From Catenulispora acidiphila DSM 44928 (GTDB lineage: Bacteria > Actinomycetota > Actinomycetes > Streptomycetales > Catenulisporaceae): DNA of 64,000 nucleotides. The notes under the pieces are model-generated. The model was not told where the DNA came from, made no database searches, and saw only the letters and a list, made by a program, of their open reading frames with translations. The stretch covers positions 8,350,229 through 8,414,228 of the forward strand of contig NC_013131.1 of the NCBI RefSeq assembly GCF_000024025.1, read 5' to 3'. The first letter of the stretch is position 1; each line of letters begins with the position of its first letter. Both the position numbers and the translations under genes were made by a program. Shown one piece after another: positions 16,206 to 24,768 of the stretch.

Positions 16206-16356
16206 CTCGGGGCGGGACGGGGCGGTTTGGTTCGGGTCGGGACGGGACGGCTTGGTTCGGCTCGGGACGGGACGGGACGGCTCGGTTCGGCTCGGGACGG
16301 GACGGCTCGATTCGGCTCGGCTTGGTTCGGGCCAGCTTGGTTCGGCTCGGCTCGGC
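16206..16356. repeat. Degenerate G-rich tandem repeat between convergent genes
   Basis: About 150 bp built from GGTTCGG, GGCTCGG and GGGACGG words. A longer unit close to CTCGGGACGGGACGGCTCG recurs several times with a variable period of about 24-29 bp. All units are on the same strand, which gives one very G-rich strand. It lies between the 3' ends of the NmrA-like and GH20 genes. Confidence 0.75.
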
Positions 16357-16358
16357 GA

Positions 16359-17936
16359 TCAGGGCATTGACAGCCCGGCGCCCGGGTCCCAGCCGTCCGG
16401 CCGGGCGGCGGGCAGCGCGCCGAGCGCGTCCAGCCGGAGCAGGTGGTGCTGGAGGCGGCGGGCGAAGTCGGCGGGATCGCGGCGCTCGTCGCTCCACGCG
16501 CCCTCGGCCAGGGCGCACAGGCGCGGGTACAGCAGATGCCTGACAACCTCGGTCGTGGGTGCGGACTCGGTCCACAGCTGCGCCTGGGTTCCCAGGACGC
16601 CGGGTCCGCCGGAGGCGTCGGTCAAGGCGGCGACGCCGAGGGCGGACAGATCGGTCGGCAGCGGGTCGAAGGAGTAGGCCTCGGCGAGGGTCAGGACGCG
16701 GTCGTCCGCCGAGGGCGGCTCGGCGGGGTGGCTGGTCTGGCGGTAGTCCAGGTAGGTGTGTTCGTGCGGGGCGACGATCACTTGGTGGCCGCGCGCTATC
16801 GCCTCCGCGGCGTGTTCCGGCTTCAGCCAGGCCGTCGCGACCACCCCCGGGTCGAGGTTGCCGACGCCGACCGCGTCGTTCCAGCAGACGGCGCGGCGTC
16901 TGTGTTCGGCAAGGTATCCGTGCATCTGGCTCAGGAACCAGCCCAGCAGTTCGGAGACGTTCGGCAAACCCTCCTGCTCGATCCGGCGGCGGGCGTCGGC
17001 GTTGTCCTCCCACTGGACGGTCCGGCATTCGTCGCCGCCGATGTGGATGTTCCGGGACGGGAAGAGCGTCATCACGTCCGACAGCACGTGCTGGCAGAAG
17101 TCGAGCGCTTCGTCGTGCACTGCGAGGATGTCCTCGCTGATGCCCCAGGACGTCCACACCGGCAGCGCGGTCTCGGGGTGGTTGCCGAGTTCCGGGTAGG
17201 CCGCGAGCGCCGCGCGGGTGTGGCTGGGCATGCCGATCTCGGGGACGATCGTGACGCCGCGCGCCGCCGCGTACTCGACGAGGTCGGCGAGCTCCCGGCG
17301 GGTGTAGTAGCCGGAGTGCGGGACGCCGTCGAACACCGTGGATCCGGCGCGGCCGACCATCGATGCGGTGCGGGTGGAACCGATTTCGGTGAGCCGGGGC
17401 AGGCCGTCGATCTCGACGCGCCAGCCCTGGTCGTCGGTGAGGTGCAGATGCAGGATGTTGATTTTGTGCAGCGCGATCTCGTCGGCGAGCCGGTAGAGAA
17501 ACTCGATCGGCATGAAGTGCCGTGCCACGTCGAGCATCACGCCGCGCCAGGCCAGGCGGGGTGCGTCGCGGACGTGGCAGGCGGGCCAGCGCCAGGCGTC
17601 GGCGGGGACGGCGGGATCGGCTGACAGCGTCTGCGCGGGCAGCAGTTGCCGCAGCGTCTGCACCCCGTTGAAGAGCCCTGCTTCGCTCGGCGCCGTGAGC
17701 GTCACCTGTTCCGGGGTGACCAGCAGGTCGTAGCCGTGGGGATGGTCGTGGGCGCCGTCGTCGAGGCGGAGGGCGACGGCCGGGCCGGCGCCGGTGCGCG
17801 GGCGGCCGGCGCCGAGGTAGGCCGCGAGCAGGTCGGCGGGGCGTTCGGCTCCGGGACCGGCGGCCAGGTTCAACGCCGGTCCCAGGACGAACTCGCCGGA
17901 GCGCGCGGTGTACTCGGCGGGGCGGGGGATTATCAC
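16359..17936 (-). CDS. GH20 beta-N-acetylhexosaminidase
   Basis: A 525-residue cytosolic GH20 enzyme (no signal peptide). The N-terminal ~115 residues form the GH20b domain. The catalytic barrel begins WRGVMLDVARHFMPIEFLYR, continues HLHLTDDQGWRVEI, and has the catalytic pair HIGGDECR (Asp-Glu). It should release GlcNAc from chitobiose after import. It lies 15 bp downstream of the second ABC permease gene, in the same order as dasA-dasB-dasC followed by the hexosaminidase in Streptomyces. It is the last gene of this operon. Confidence 0.93.
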   Translation of the reverse strand: MIIPRPAEYTARSGEFVLGPALNLAAGPGAERPADLLAAYLGAGRPRTGAGPAVALRLDDGAHDHPHGYDLLVTPEQVTLTAPSEAGLFNGVQTLRQLLPAQTLSADPAVPADAWRWPACHVRDAPRLAWRGVMLDVARHFMPIEFLYRLADEIALHKINILHLHLTDDQGWRVEIDGLPRLTEIGSTRTASMVGRAGSTVFDGVPHSGYYTRRELADLVEYAAARGVTIVPEIGMPSHTRAALAAYPELGNHPETALPVWTSWGISEDILAVHDEALDFCQHVLSDVMTLFPSRNIHIGGDECRTVQWEDNADARRRIEQEGLPNVSELLGWFLSQMHGYLAEHRRRAVCWNDAVGVGNLDPGVVATAWLKPEHAAEAIARGHQVIVAPHEHTYLDYRQTSHPAEPPSADDRVLTLAEAYSFDPLPTDLSALGVAALTDASGGPGVLGTQAQLWTESAPTTEVVRHLLYPRLCALAEGAWSDERRDPADFARRLQHHLLRLDALGALPAARPDGWDPGAGLSMP

Positions 17937-17951
17937 GGAAGGCCTTTCGGG

Positions 17952-18782
17952 TCAGCCCTTGACGGCGCCGGCGGTCATGCCGGCGGTGAGCCTGGTCTGC
18001 GCGATGAGGAAGAACACGACGGCGGGGAGGGCGAACAGCGTCGAGCCCGCGATGAGGCCCGCGTAGTCGGTGCCGGTGTTGGTGGAGAAGGTCGCCAGCC
18101 AGACCGGCAGCGTGTAGTGGGCGTCGTCCTTCATCATCACGTAGGCGTAGATGTAGTCGTTCCAGGCTGTGATGAAGGCGAAGATCGAGGTGGCGATGAT
18201 GCCGGGCGCCAGCAGCGGGAGCATGACGTGCCGGATGACCTGGCCGGGGCTCGCGCCGTCGAGGCGGGCGGCCTCCTCCAACTCGACCGGGATCCCCTGG
18301 GCGAAGCCGCGCAGGATCCAGATGGTGAGCGGCACGACAAACCCGGTGTAGGTGAGCCCGAGGGACAGCAGGTTGTTGAGCAGGTGCAGGTTCTTCATGG
18401 TGAGGAACATCGGGATCACCAGCGCCGGCGCCGGGATCATCTGGATGCCGAAGATGGTGACGAGCAGCGCGCGCCGGCCCACGAATTTGAAGCGGGCCAG
18501 CGCCAGCGCCGCCAGGAACCCGACGACGGTCGCGACGACCACGACGGACAGCGTCACCACGAGGCTGTTGACGAGATAGGAGCTGAAGTGCGGCTTGCCG
18601 ATGGCGTCGGCGAAGTTGGCCAGCGTCAACGGGAACGGCAGGAACTTCGGGGTGGAGGTGAGGATGTCGTGCTGCGGTTTGAAGGCGGTGTTGACCATCC
18701 AGTAGAGCGGGAACGCCCACACCAGGACGAACACCGATCCGCCGATGTTCAGCAGGACCCGGTTACGGCCCTTGGCTTTCAT
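17952..18782 (-). CDS. Sugar ABC transporter permease (MalG/DasC type)
   Basis: A 276-residue inner membrane protein with six predicted helices and the permease coupling motif EEAARLDGASPGQVIRHVMLPLLAPG (EAA loop). The C-terminus FALPAVVFFLIAQTRLTAGMTAGAVKG is typical of MalG-group permeases. It starts at 18782 inside the end of the first permease gene (ATGA overlap), so translation is coupled. No ATP-binding subunit is encoded here; in this transporter class a shared MsiK-type ATPase usually serves. Confidence 0.92.
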   Translation of the reverse strand: MKAKGRNRVLLNIGGSVFVLVWAFPLYWMVNTAFKPQHDILTSTPKFLPFPLTLANFADAIGKPHFSSYLVNSLVVTLSVVVVATVVGFLAALALARFKFVGRRALLVTIFGIQMIPAPALVIPMFLTMKNLHLLNNLLSLGLTYTGFVVPLTIWILRGFAQGIPVELEEAARLDGASPGQVIRHVMLPLLAPGIIATSIFAFITAWNDYIYAYVMMKDDAHYTLPVWLATFSTNTGTDYAGLIAGSTLFALPAVVFFLIAQTRLTAGMTAGAVKG

Positions 18783-19777
18783 GCTTCCTCCCCGGACACG
18801 ACCAGACGCCGGACCCACCAGCCGACGAGCACAGCGAGCAGCACCACCGAGAACACCGCGATCGCCGCGCCCTGTCCGTAGGACTGGGAGGCGAAGGCCT
18901 TGGTGAACGACCAGATCGCGATCGTGGTGGTCGCGCCGTCGGGCCCGCCCTTGGTGAGGATCCAGATCTGGTTGAAGACGTTGAAGTCCCAGATCACCGA
19001 CAGGACGGTGACCAACATGAGCACCGGACGCAGGAACGGGAGCGTGACGGTGCGCAGCCGGCGCACATAGCCGGCGCCGTCGATGGCGGCGGCTTCGTAG
19101 TAGTCGCCGGGGATCTGGCTGAGCCCGGCGTAAAGGGTCAACGCGACAAAGGGCACTGATATCCACACCACGAGCAGCCAGACCACGACGAACCCGGAGG
19201 TCGTCCCGGCGAGGAAGTCGTGCTGCCGGACGTCGCCGAAGACGCGCAGCTGGGTCAGCAGCCAGTTGACGACACCGTAGGTGGGCTGGAACAGCCACTG
19301 CCAGACCAGCGTGGAGGCGACCGTCGGCATGGCCCACGCACCGAGCAGCGCGAGCATCATCGCCACGCGCAGCCGGCGCCCGGCGGCGACCATCATCAGC
19401 GCCGCGCCGAAGCCGATCACCACGGTGCCGGCGACGAGCGTCGCGGCGAAGACCACGGTCCGTATGAGGACTTGAGTGAGCTGCGTGTCATGCAGGATCG
19501 CGGTGTAGTTGGCGCCGCCGACGGAGGTGGCACGGCCGGTGATCAGGGTACGAAGACCGAACCCCTGGGTGGAGATGACGCCGAGCCGCACGAGCGGATA
19601 GCCGACGACAGCGGCCAACAGCACGACCGCGGGCAGCAGCAGGACATAGGGCTGGGGCTGCCGACGCCGGCGCGGGCGGGACCCCGCCGCCCCCGGATCA
19701 TCGGGGGCGGCGGAGGCCGCGGGCCTGGTCGGCGGCGTGCCCTCGCGCCGGGGCGCGTGAGTGGGCAGCGCGTTCAC
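18779..19777 (-). CDS. Sugar ABC transporter permease (MalF/DasB type)
   Basis: A 332-residue membrane protein with a GTG start at 19777. The N-terminal ~40 residues are Pro/Arg-rich, followed by six predicted helices beginning YVLLLPAVVLLAAVVGYPLVRL. The EAA loop is YYEAAAIDGAGYVRRLRTVTLPFLRP. It follows the small coupled gene at 19774-20028 with a GTGA overlap, and the next permease gene with an ATGA overlap, so the whole unit is tightly coupled. Confidence 0.92.
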   Translation of the reverse strand: MNALPTHAPRREGTPPTRPAASAAPDDPGAAGSRPRRRRQPQPYVLLLPAVVLLAAVVGYPLVRLGVISTQGFGLRTLITGRATSVGGANYTAILHDTQLTQVLIRTVVFAATLVAGTVVIGFGAALMMVAAGRRLRVAMMLALLGAWAMPTVASTLVWQWLFQPTYGVVNWLLTQLRVFGDVRQHDFLAGTTSGFVVVWLLVVWISVPFVALTLYAGLSQIPGDYYEAAAIDGAGYVRRLRTVTLPFLRPVLMLVTVLSVIWDFNVFNQIWILTKGGPDGATTTIAIWSFTKAFASQSYGQGAAIAVFSVVLLAVLVGWWVRRLVVSGEEA

Positions 19778-20028
19778 AGATGGTTCCCTCCTGGTTCGCC
19801 GGATGCGGCGGAGGCTCGGGCAGGAGTCAAGTGCTCAGAGGCAGCCCGGGCAGCGAGCGGCCGGTCTGCCCAGACCTGCTCACGCGGGGCGGCGATTCTG
19901 GCCGCGGCCGTGTGCTCAGAGGCAGCCCGGGCAACGAGCGGCTGATCTGCCCTGACCTGGTCGCGCGCAGCCTGGTCGGTGGTGGCGCGCTGGGCGGCCA
20001 CCACCGCCTCCACGTTCGTCGCGGTCAT
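19774..20028 (-). CDS. Undescribed 84-residue protein coupled inside the sugar ABC operon
   Basis: The ATG at 20028 shares ATGA with the stop codon of the binding-protein gene, and its TGA at 19774-19776 shares GTGA with the permease start. That exact overlap at both ends argues for a real, co-translated gene. The protein, MTATNVEAVVAAQRATTDQAAR..., is Ala/Arg-rich and contains two ~23-residue repeats: QVRADQPLVARAASEHTAAA and QVWADRPLAARAASEHLTPA. The DNA carries the matching ~58-bp direct repeats at about 19830-19970. No signal peptide or membrane helix is seen. I recognise no homologue. Confidence 0.65.
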   Translation of the reverse strand: MTATNVEAVVAAQRATTDQAARDQVRADQPLVARAASEHTAAARIAAPREQVWADRPLAARAASEHLTPARASAASGEPGGNHL

Positions 20029-21368
20029 TGCGCCGGGGCGTTGAGTGCCTGGTTCAGGTGTGCGTCCAGGGTTTTGGCGGCGTCGGCCGGGGATTTGCGG
20101 CCGGTGGCGATGTCGGCGAAGAAGTCGTTGATGGACTTGTCCGACTCGATGGTCGCCCAGCCGGCGACGGCTGGGGTCGCGACGGAGGTCTTCGCCGCTG
20201 TGAAGAACGCCTTCGAGACGTCCGGCAGGCTGCTGATGGTCTGGTCGATCACCTCGGTGGAGGCGGGGATCCAGTGGTCGATGCCGACGATCGCGGAGGC
20301 CTGGACCGCGGGGTCCGTGGCGGCCTTCAGGTAGGCCAGGGCCAGCGCCTGGTTCTTGCTCTTGGCCGCGACCGCGAGGTCGGAGCCGCCGAGGAAGACC
20401 GGCTGGGTCTTGCCGTCGGTGGCGCTGGGGAAGGGGAAGGTGCCGATCTGGTCGGTCAGGGAAGGGTCGACCTTCAGGATCTTGTTGACGTTCGAGTTCA
20501 GGATGGTCGCGGTCTTGCCCTGCGCGAACAGGGTGTTGAAGTCCGGCGCGGTGGTGTCGACGTCCTGGGAGGCGCCGGCGGAGTACTTGCCGATGAAGGT
20601 CTTCCAGGCCTGGAGTCCCTGCTGGGCCTGCGGCGACTCCAGCTGGCCGGTCCACTTGCCGCCGGCCTGGCTGGCGAGCTGGCCTCCGGCGTCCCACACG
20701 AACTGCATCGCGCCGTACCAGTAGCGGCCGGGGAAGTAGAAGGCTGAGAAGTCCGGCGCGGTGTTCTTCGCCTTGATGGCGTCCAGGTCCGCGGTCAGCT
20801 GCGCGAAGGTGGTCGGCGCGGCGGTGATGCCGGCGGCGGCCCAGATCTTCTTGTTGTAGATGACCGCGCGGTTGCCGGCGAACAGGGGCGCGCCGTAGTT
20901 GTGGCCGTCGACGGTGGCAGGGCCCGCGAGGCCGGGGAGCCAGTGCTGGTCGGCTTGCAGCTGCGGGAGTGCCGAGGTGATGTCGGTCAGGCCGGAGCTG
21001 GCGGCGAACAGCGGGACGTCGGTGTTGCCGATCTCGATGACGTCCGGCGGGTTGTCCTGCGCCAGCGCGGTGGCGATCTTGGTGTTGATCCCGTCCCACT
21101 GCTGGATCGCGACCTTCACCTGGGCGCCGGTGGCGGCGGTGAACTTGTCGTTGATGGCCTTGGTGGCGGCGTCGGACAGGTCGCCGTCCATGTACCAGAC
21201 GGTCAGTGTCTTGCCGGCGCCGGAGCCCGCCCCGGCCACGGCGGCCGGCTGCGTGCCGGAGCCGGAGCCGGCGGGCCCGGACGACTTGGACGCCGCGCTG
21301 GAGCAGGCCGTGGCGCCGAGGACGAGGACACTTCCCACGGCCAGCGCGGCCGAAGTGCGTATGCGCAT
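20025..21368 (-). CDS. Sugar-binding lipoprotein of ABC transporter (DasA-type)
   Basis: The start ATG at 21368 gives 447 residues. A lipoprotein signal ends LVLGATAC, so it is anchored outside. The rest is a Family 1 solute-binding protein (SBP_bac_1): LTVWYMDGDLSDAATKAINDKF, VAIQQWDGINTKIATALAQDNPPDVIEIGNTDV, and the C-terminal ADAAKTLDAHLNQAL. With two permeases and a GH20 downstream it is the likely receptor for N-acetylglucosamine oligomers. An N-terminal extension upstream to 21452 was rejected because it would hide the signal peptide. Confidence 0.92.
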   Translation of the reverse strand: MRIRTSAALAVGSVLVLGATACSSAASKSSGPAGSGSGTQPAAVAGAGSGAGKTLTVWYMDGDLSDAATKAINDKFTAATGAQVKVAIQQWDGINTKIATALAQDNPPDVIEIGNTDVPLFAASSGLTDITSALPQLQADQHWLPGLAGPATVDGHNYGAPLFAGNRAVIYNKKIWAAAGITAAPTTFAQLTADLDAIKAKNTAPDFSAFYFPGRYWYGAMQFVWDAGGQLASQAGGKWTGQLESPQAQQGLQAWKTFIGKYSAGASQDVDTTAPDFNTLFAQGKTATILNSNVNKILKVDPSLTDQIGTFPFPSATDGKTQPVFLGGSDLAVAAKSKNQALALAYLKAATDPAVQASAIVGIDHWIPASTEVIDQTISSLPDVSKAFFTAAKTSVATPAVAGWATIESDKSINDFFADIATGRKSPADAAKTLDAHLNQALNAPAQ

Positions 21369-21675
21369 GGTGATCCTTACCTTCGAGCTCTGTCGGATGA
21401 AGAGATGAGCGAGGTGCGACGGATGCTTGCACTTTCCCAGTGGTAATGTCAATGGTCACCTCGCACGGCCTCGCGACCTCGGGACAAGTGGACCGAAGGT
21501 CCGCTGTGACCTCCAGAAATGGCCATATCGGGCGTCCTGGAGCGAGGTCTTGACAGACCAGTGGCCCGGTCGCATTCTGAACGCCAGCGCCGCCAAGAAG
21601 TTACCTATGGTCCTCTCGGCGGCCACCTCACCGCACCGTCACGGCAGCCACCCACCCCACGAGGAGTTCCCTGAC
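21369..21675. promoter_or_regulatory. Divergent promoter region between the ABC operon and the GH16-like gene
   Basis: This 307-bp gap holds no gene. On the plus strand a gapped palindrome GGTCT-TGAC-AGACC (21546-21559) overlaps a TTGACA (21550-21555). A weak -10-like CATTCT follows 17 bp later (21573-21578), so it may be the GH16 promoter. On the minus strand a TTGACA at 21447-21452 could serve the binding-protein gene. The palindrome resembles a widened dre operator. Confidence 0.5.
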
Positions 21676-23097
21676 ATGCGCCACACCCCCCGCCCCCGCC
21701 GCTCGCTCGCGGCCCTCACGGCCACCGGCGTCGCCGGCGCCTTCGGCCTGACCGCGGCCGTCCTGTCCACCTCGGCGCACGCCGCCGGCGCGCCGGCGGC
21801 GCTGGCCTACCACGTCGGCTCGTCCGGCTCGGACATGGTCGAGCCCTGGTTCAAGGTCACCAACACCGGCGGCTCGGCGCTGAGCCTGGCGACGGTGAAG
21901 ATCCGCTACTACTTCACGATCGACTCGGCGCCGTCCTACCAGTTCACCTGCGAATGGGCGCAGATCGGCTGCGGGAACGTCACCGGCACCATCGGCACCC
22001 TGCCCTCCCCGAGCGCGACCGCGGACCACTATCTGGAGGTCGGGTTCACCGGCGGCAGCCTGGCGCCCGGCGCCTCGACCGGCGACCTGCAGCTGCGGAT
22101 GAACGCCGCCGGCTGGGCACCGGTCAAGCAGAGCAACGACTACTCGTTCAACGCCTCGCAGACCTCGTACGGCTCGACGGGCACCATCACGCTCGCCGTC
22201 AACGGCGCGATCGTCTCCGGCACGGCGCCCGGCGGCAACCCGCCCCCCACCAGCCCGTCCAGCTCACCGAGCACCAGCCCGTCGACCTCGCCGAGCTCCG
22301 GCGGCGGCGGGTCGGCGTCCGGGACGCTGTTCGACGACTTCTCCTACTCCGGTCCGTCCGACCCGAACCTGGCCGCCCACGGCTGGGCGATCCGCACCGG
22401 CGCCGGCGGTCCGGGCGTGCAGAACTCCTGGGCGGCGGACACCTTCAGCTTCCCCAGCGACTCCAGCGCGCAGGGCGGGCACGTCATGAACCTGGCGGCC
22501 TCGACCGACGGCACCACCTCCGGGACCAAGCAGGCCGAGATCGACACCACGCAGGAGAAGTTCTTCGAGGGCACCTACGCCGCGCGCGTCTACTTCAACG
22601 ACGCCCCGACCACCGGCACCAACGGCGACCACGTGAACGAGACCTTCTACACGATCACCCCGGACAACTCGCTCTACAGCGAGGACGACTTCGAGTACCT
22701 GCCCAACGGCGGCTGGGGCGGCCCGGCGGACTCGATGTACACGACCAGCTGGTACAGCGCCGACGCGATGGACCGGGTCACCACCGACACCATGGGCAGC
22801 CTGCAGGGCTGGCACACGCTGGTGGCGACGGTCTACGGCGGCACCGTCACGTACTACATCGACGGCAAGCAGGTGTTCTCCAGCACCGGCAAGTACTACC
22901 CGCGTGAGGCGATGACCATCGACTTCAACGAGTGGTTCATCGACCTGCCGTTCACCGGTGCGCGCACCTGGAACGAGAAGGTCAACTGGGTCTACTACGC
23001 CAAGGGCGTGGCCCAGTCGCCGACCGATGTGCAGAACGCGGTCAACGGGTTCTACCAGGGCGGCACGCACTTCAAGGACACCGTGCCGAGCAGCTGA
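21676..23097 (+). CDS. Secreted CBM3-like / GH16-like protein
   Basis: The ATG at 21676 with GAGGAG gives 473 residues. A signal peptide is followed by a CBM3-like module (AYHVGSSGSDMVEPWFKVTNTGGSALSLATVKIRYYF, with the strand LGTLPSPSATADHYLEVGF) to about residue 180. A Pro/Ser/Thr linker follows. The C-terminal ~240 residues look like a GH16 jelly-roll: FDDFSYSGPSDP, the E-x-D-x-E site in SEDDFEY, and GWHTLVATVYGGTVTYYIDGKQVF. Substrate specificity is unclear; beta-glucan or similar is likely. A strong hairpin follows. Confidence 0.82.
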   Translation: MRHTPRPRRSLAALTATGVAGAFGLTAAVLSTSAHAAGAPAALAYHVGSSGSDMVEPWFKVTNTGGSALSLATVKIRYYFTIDSAPSYQFTCEWAQIGCGNVTGTIGTLPSPSATADHYLEVGFTGGSLAPGASTGDLQLRMNAAGWAPVKQSNDYSFNASQTSYGSTGTITLAVNGAIVSGTAPGGNPPPTSPSSSPSTSPSTSPSSGGGGSASGTLFDDFSYSGPSDPNLAAHGWAIRTGAGGPGVQNSWAADTFSFPSDSSAQGGHVMNLAASTDGTTSGTKQAEIDTTQEKFFEGTYAARVYFNDAPTTGTNGDHVNETFYTITPDNSLYSEDDFEYLPNGGWGGPADSMYTTSWYSADAMDRVTTDTMGSLQGWHTLVATVYGGTVTYYIDGKQVFSSTGKYYPREAMTIDFNEWFIDLPFTGARTWNEKVNWVYYAKGVAQSPTDVQNAVNGFYQGGTHFKDTVPSS

Positions 23098-23120
23098 TCC
23101 TCCCCGGATCGCCCGCGACC

Positions 23121-23157
23121 GGCGGCGCGGCCCGACCTGAGAACGGGCCGCGCCGCC
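23121..23157 (+). terminator. Terminator hairpin after the GH16-like gene
   Basis: GGCGGCGCGGCCC pairs perfectly over 13 bp with GGGCCGCGCCGCC around an 11-nt loop. It lies 24 bp past the stop codon. There is no strong U-tract. Confidence 0.75.
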
Positions 23158-23360
23158 TCCGCGCGGCGATGCCTGGCCCGGCGGCACCTGCGCGCCGAGA
23201 GGCCTACCGAGATCCTCACGATCCATAGGGATTTATAGCTATCCATCGCGATCCACCGCGGTCCGTCGAGGCCCACCGCCCCGATGTATCCGTCCACCGA
23301 AGCCCGCCGCCCCGGCCGACCGGGGCGCCCGACCGGCCAGACCTGGCAGAATCATCCGAT

Positions 23361-24122
23361 GTGACTGGCAGCGAGACCCGCCCGGCCCGCAAAGTGGCCA
23401 CCGCCAAACGCGACCGTGTGCGCGACCACCTCCTGCAGCTGATCGACACCGCCGCCCCCGGCACGAGCCTGGACTCCGAACGCGACCTCGCCGAGACCCT
23501 CGGCGTCTCGCGCCCCACGGTCCGCGCCGCGCTGCAGGATCTGGCGCGCTCGGGCTACCTGGTCCGGCACCAGGGTCGCGGCACGTTCACCAGCCCGCGC
23601 AAGATCGACCAGGCGCTGACCGGCGACAGCGCCGACGGTGCCGCGGCCCTGGCCGCCCCGTCCGCCGAGGGCACGTGGACCAGCCACGTCGTGACCTTCC
23701 GCACCTCCGCGGCCGGACCGTCGCGCGCGACCCGGTTCGACATCGCCGTCGACGCGCCGATCCTGCGCATCGTGCGAGTGCGGCTGGTCGAGGGCGAGCC
23801 GATCGCGATCGAGCGCCTGGACGTCCCGGCGGCATTGGTCCCGAATCTGAAGCCGGACGACGTGGAGTCCGGCAACTTCTACCACCTGCTGCGCGACCGG
23901 CACGGCATCGTGGTCTCCGACGCCGTGCAGACCATGGAGCCGACGGTCGCCAACCCGGAACAGGCCGAACTGCTCGACATCGAGGTCTACGCGCCGCTGC
24001 TGCAAGTCGAGCGCACCACCAAGGACACGACCGGACGCGTGGTGGAGTTCGCGCACTCGGTGTATCGCGGGGACCGCTACCGGATCACGACACGGCTGCA
24101 TCTGGACGCGACCTCTGGCTGA
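23361..24122 (+). CDS. GntR-family (HutC/UTRA) regulator, DasR-like candidate
   Basis: A GTG start gives 253 residues. Residues ~20-80 form the GntR winged helix: LDSERDLAETLGVSRPTVRAALQDLARSGYLVRHQGRGTFTS. The remainder is a UTRA ligand domain, ending VVEFAHSVYRGDRYRITTRLHL, typical of HutC-group amino-sugar regulators such as DasR. Only the GH16-like gene separates it from the ABC operon, and dre-like sites occur elsewhere in the window. That it is the regulator of those sites is an inference. The 40-bp stretch at 23217-23262 upstream has repeated CGATCCA words that could be an autoregulatory site. Confidence 0.85.
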   Translation: MTGSETRPARKVATAKRDRVRDHLLQLIDTAAPGTSLDSERDLAETLGVSRPTVRAALQDLARSGYLVRHQGRGTFTSPRKIDQALTGDSADGAAALAAPSAEGTWTSHVVTFRTSAAGPSRATRFDIAVDAPILRIVRVRLVEGEPIAIERLDVPAALVPNLKPDDVESGNFYHLLRDRHGIVVSDAVQTMEPTVANPEQAELLDIEVYAPLLQVERTTKDTTGRVVEFAHSVYRGDRYRITTRLHLDATSG

Positions 24123-24203
24123 GGTTTCGCGCATGGATCCGCCGCGGTCGTGTCGTTCGCGGCGGTCGCGGCGTTCGCGGCGGTCCGTCCGGGAACACCA
24201 GAA

Positions 24204-24228
24204 GGCCGCCCACCGGTGGTGGACGGCC
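24204..24228. terminator. Bidirectional hairpin between GntR and chorismate mutase genes
   Basis: GGCCG-C-CCACC pairs with GGTGG-A-CGGCC with one mismatch, around a GGT triloop. It lies between two convergent genes and could end both transcripts. Confidence 0.6.
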
Positions 24229-24252
24229 GAGGTGTGCCAGACATCGCCGGGA

Positions 24253-24570
24253 TTACAGCGAGCGGTGGTTGCGGACCACTTCGTCGATGATGAAGTTCAA
24301 GAACTTCTCCGCGAACTCCGGGTCCAGCCGCGCCTCCTCGGCCAGCGAACGCAGCCGCCGGATCTGCACAGCCTCCCGGTCGGCGTCGACCGCCGGCATC
24401 CCGTGCTTGGCCTTGAGCCTCCCCACCTGCTGGGTGCACTTGAAGCGCTCGGCGAGCAGGTGCACGACCGCCGAGTCGAGGTTGTCGATGCTCGCCCGGA
24501 GCTCCAACAAACGGCTGCGGGCGCCCTGCGCCGCCTCATCGTCTTGCAATGTGGACAAATCGCTCGTCAT
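24253..24570 (-). CDS. Chorismate mutase, AroQ type
   Basis: The ATG at 24570 gives 105 residues; upstream ATGs exist but have no better support. The helical AroQ pattern is clear: LLELRASIDNLDSAVVHLLAERFKCTQQVGRLKAKHGMPAVDADREAVQIRRL, with the active-site Arg in ELRASID and the Lys in RLKAKHG. It rearranges chorismate to prephenate for Phe/Tyr synthesis, or for a secondary pathway. It lies alone, converging on the GntR gene. The Shine-Dalgarno site is weak. Confidence 0.88.
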   Translation of the reverse strand: MTSDLSTLQDDEAAQGARSRLLELRASIDNLDSAVVHLLAERFKCTQQVGRLKAKHGMPAVDADREAVQIRRLRSLAEEARLDPEFAEKFLNFIIDEVVRNHRSL

Positions 24571-24738
24571 GCCGCCCAGGGTACCCGAGGACAGGCCACT
24601 GATCCCTGAGCTTTGTCTCGCATCCCGAGACATGCAAGGACACGCATATCAGAGCTCTGAGTAAGGAGCCGCTCGACGACCCGTCGCTTCCGGTTGACGT
24701 CATCACGGTCGAACTCATCGGCAGCACCGAGTAGATTT

Positions 24739-24760
24739 CTGTACCTACTAGTATGTACAG
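24739..24760 (+). promoter_or_regulatory. 22-bp near-perfect palindrome before the TetR gene
   Basis: Arms CTGTAC and GTACAG flank TACTAGTA, giving a palindrome over 22 bp with a single mismatched pair. It ends 8 bp before the GTG start of the TetR gene. TetR-family repressors usually autoregulate from such sites, so this is the likely operator. Confidence 0.7.
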
Positions 24761-24768
24761 TAGTTCTC

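Noticed and set aside
16206-16356. Possible CRISPR array
   Set aside because: The units are not separated by unique spacers of equal length, vary in period and have no cas gene near.
15505-18720. A very long open frame (over 1000 codons) on the minus strand across the NmrA-like, GH20 and permease genes
   Set aside because: Its product is Arg/Pro-rich and without any family pattern, and it overlaps well-supported genes in other frames. It is a shadow of high-GC codon bias.
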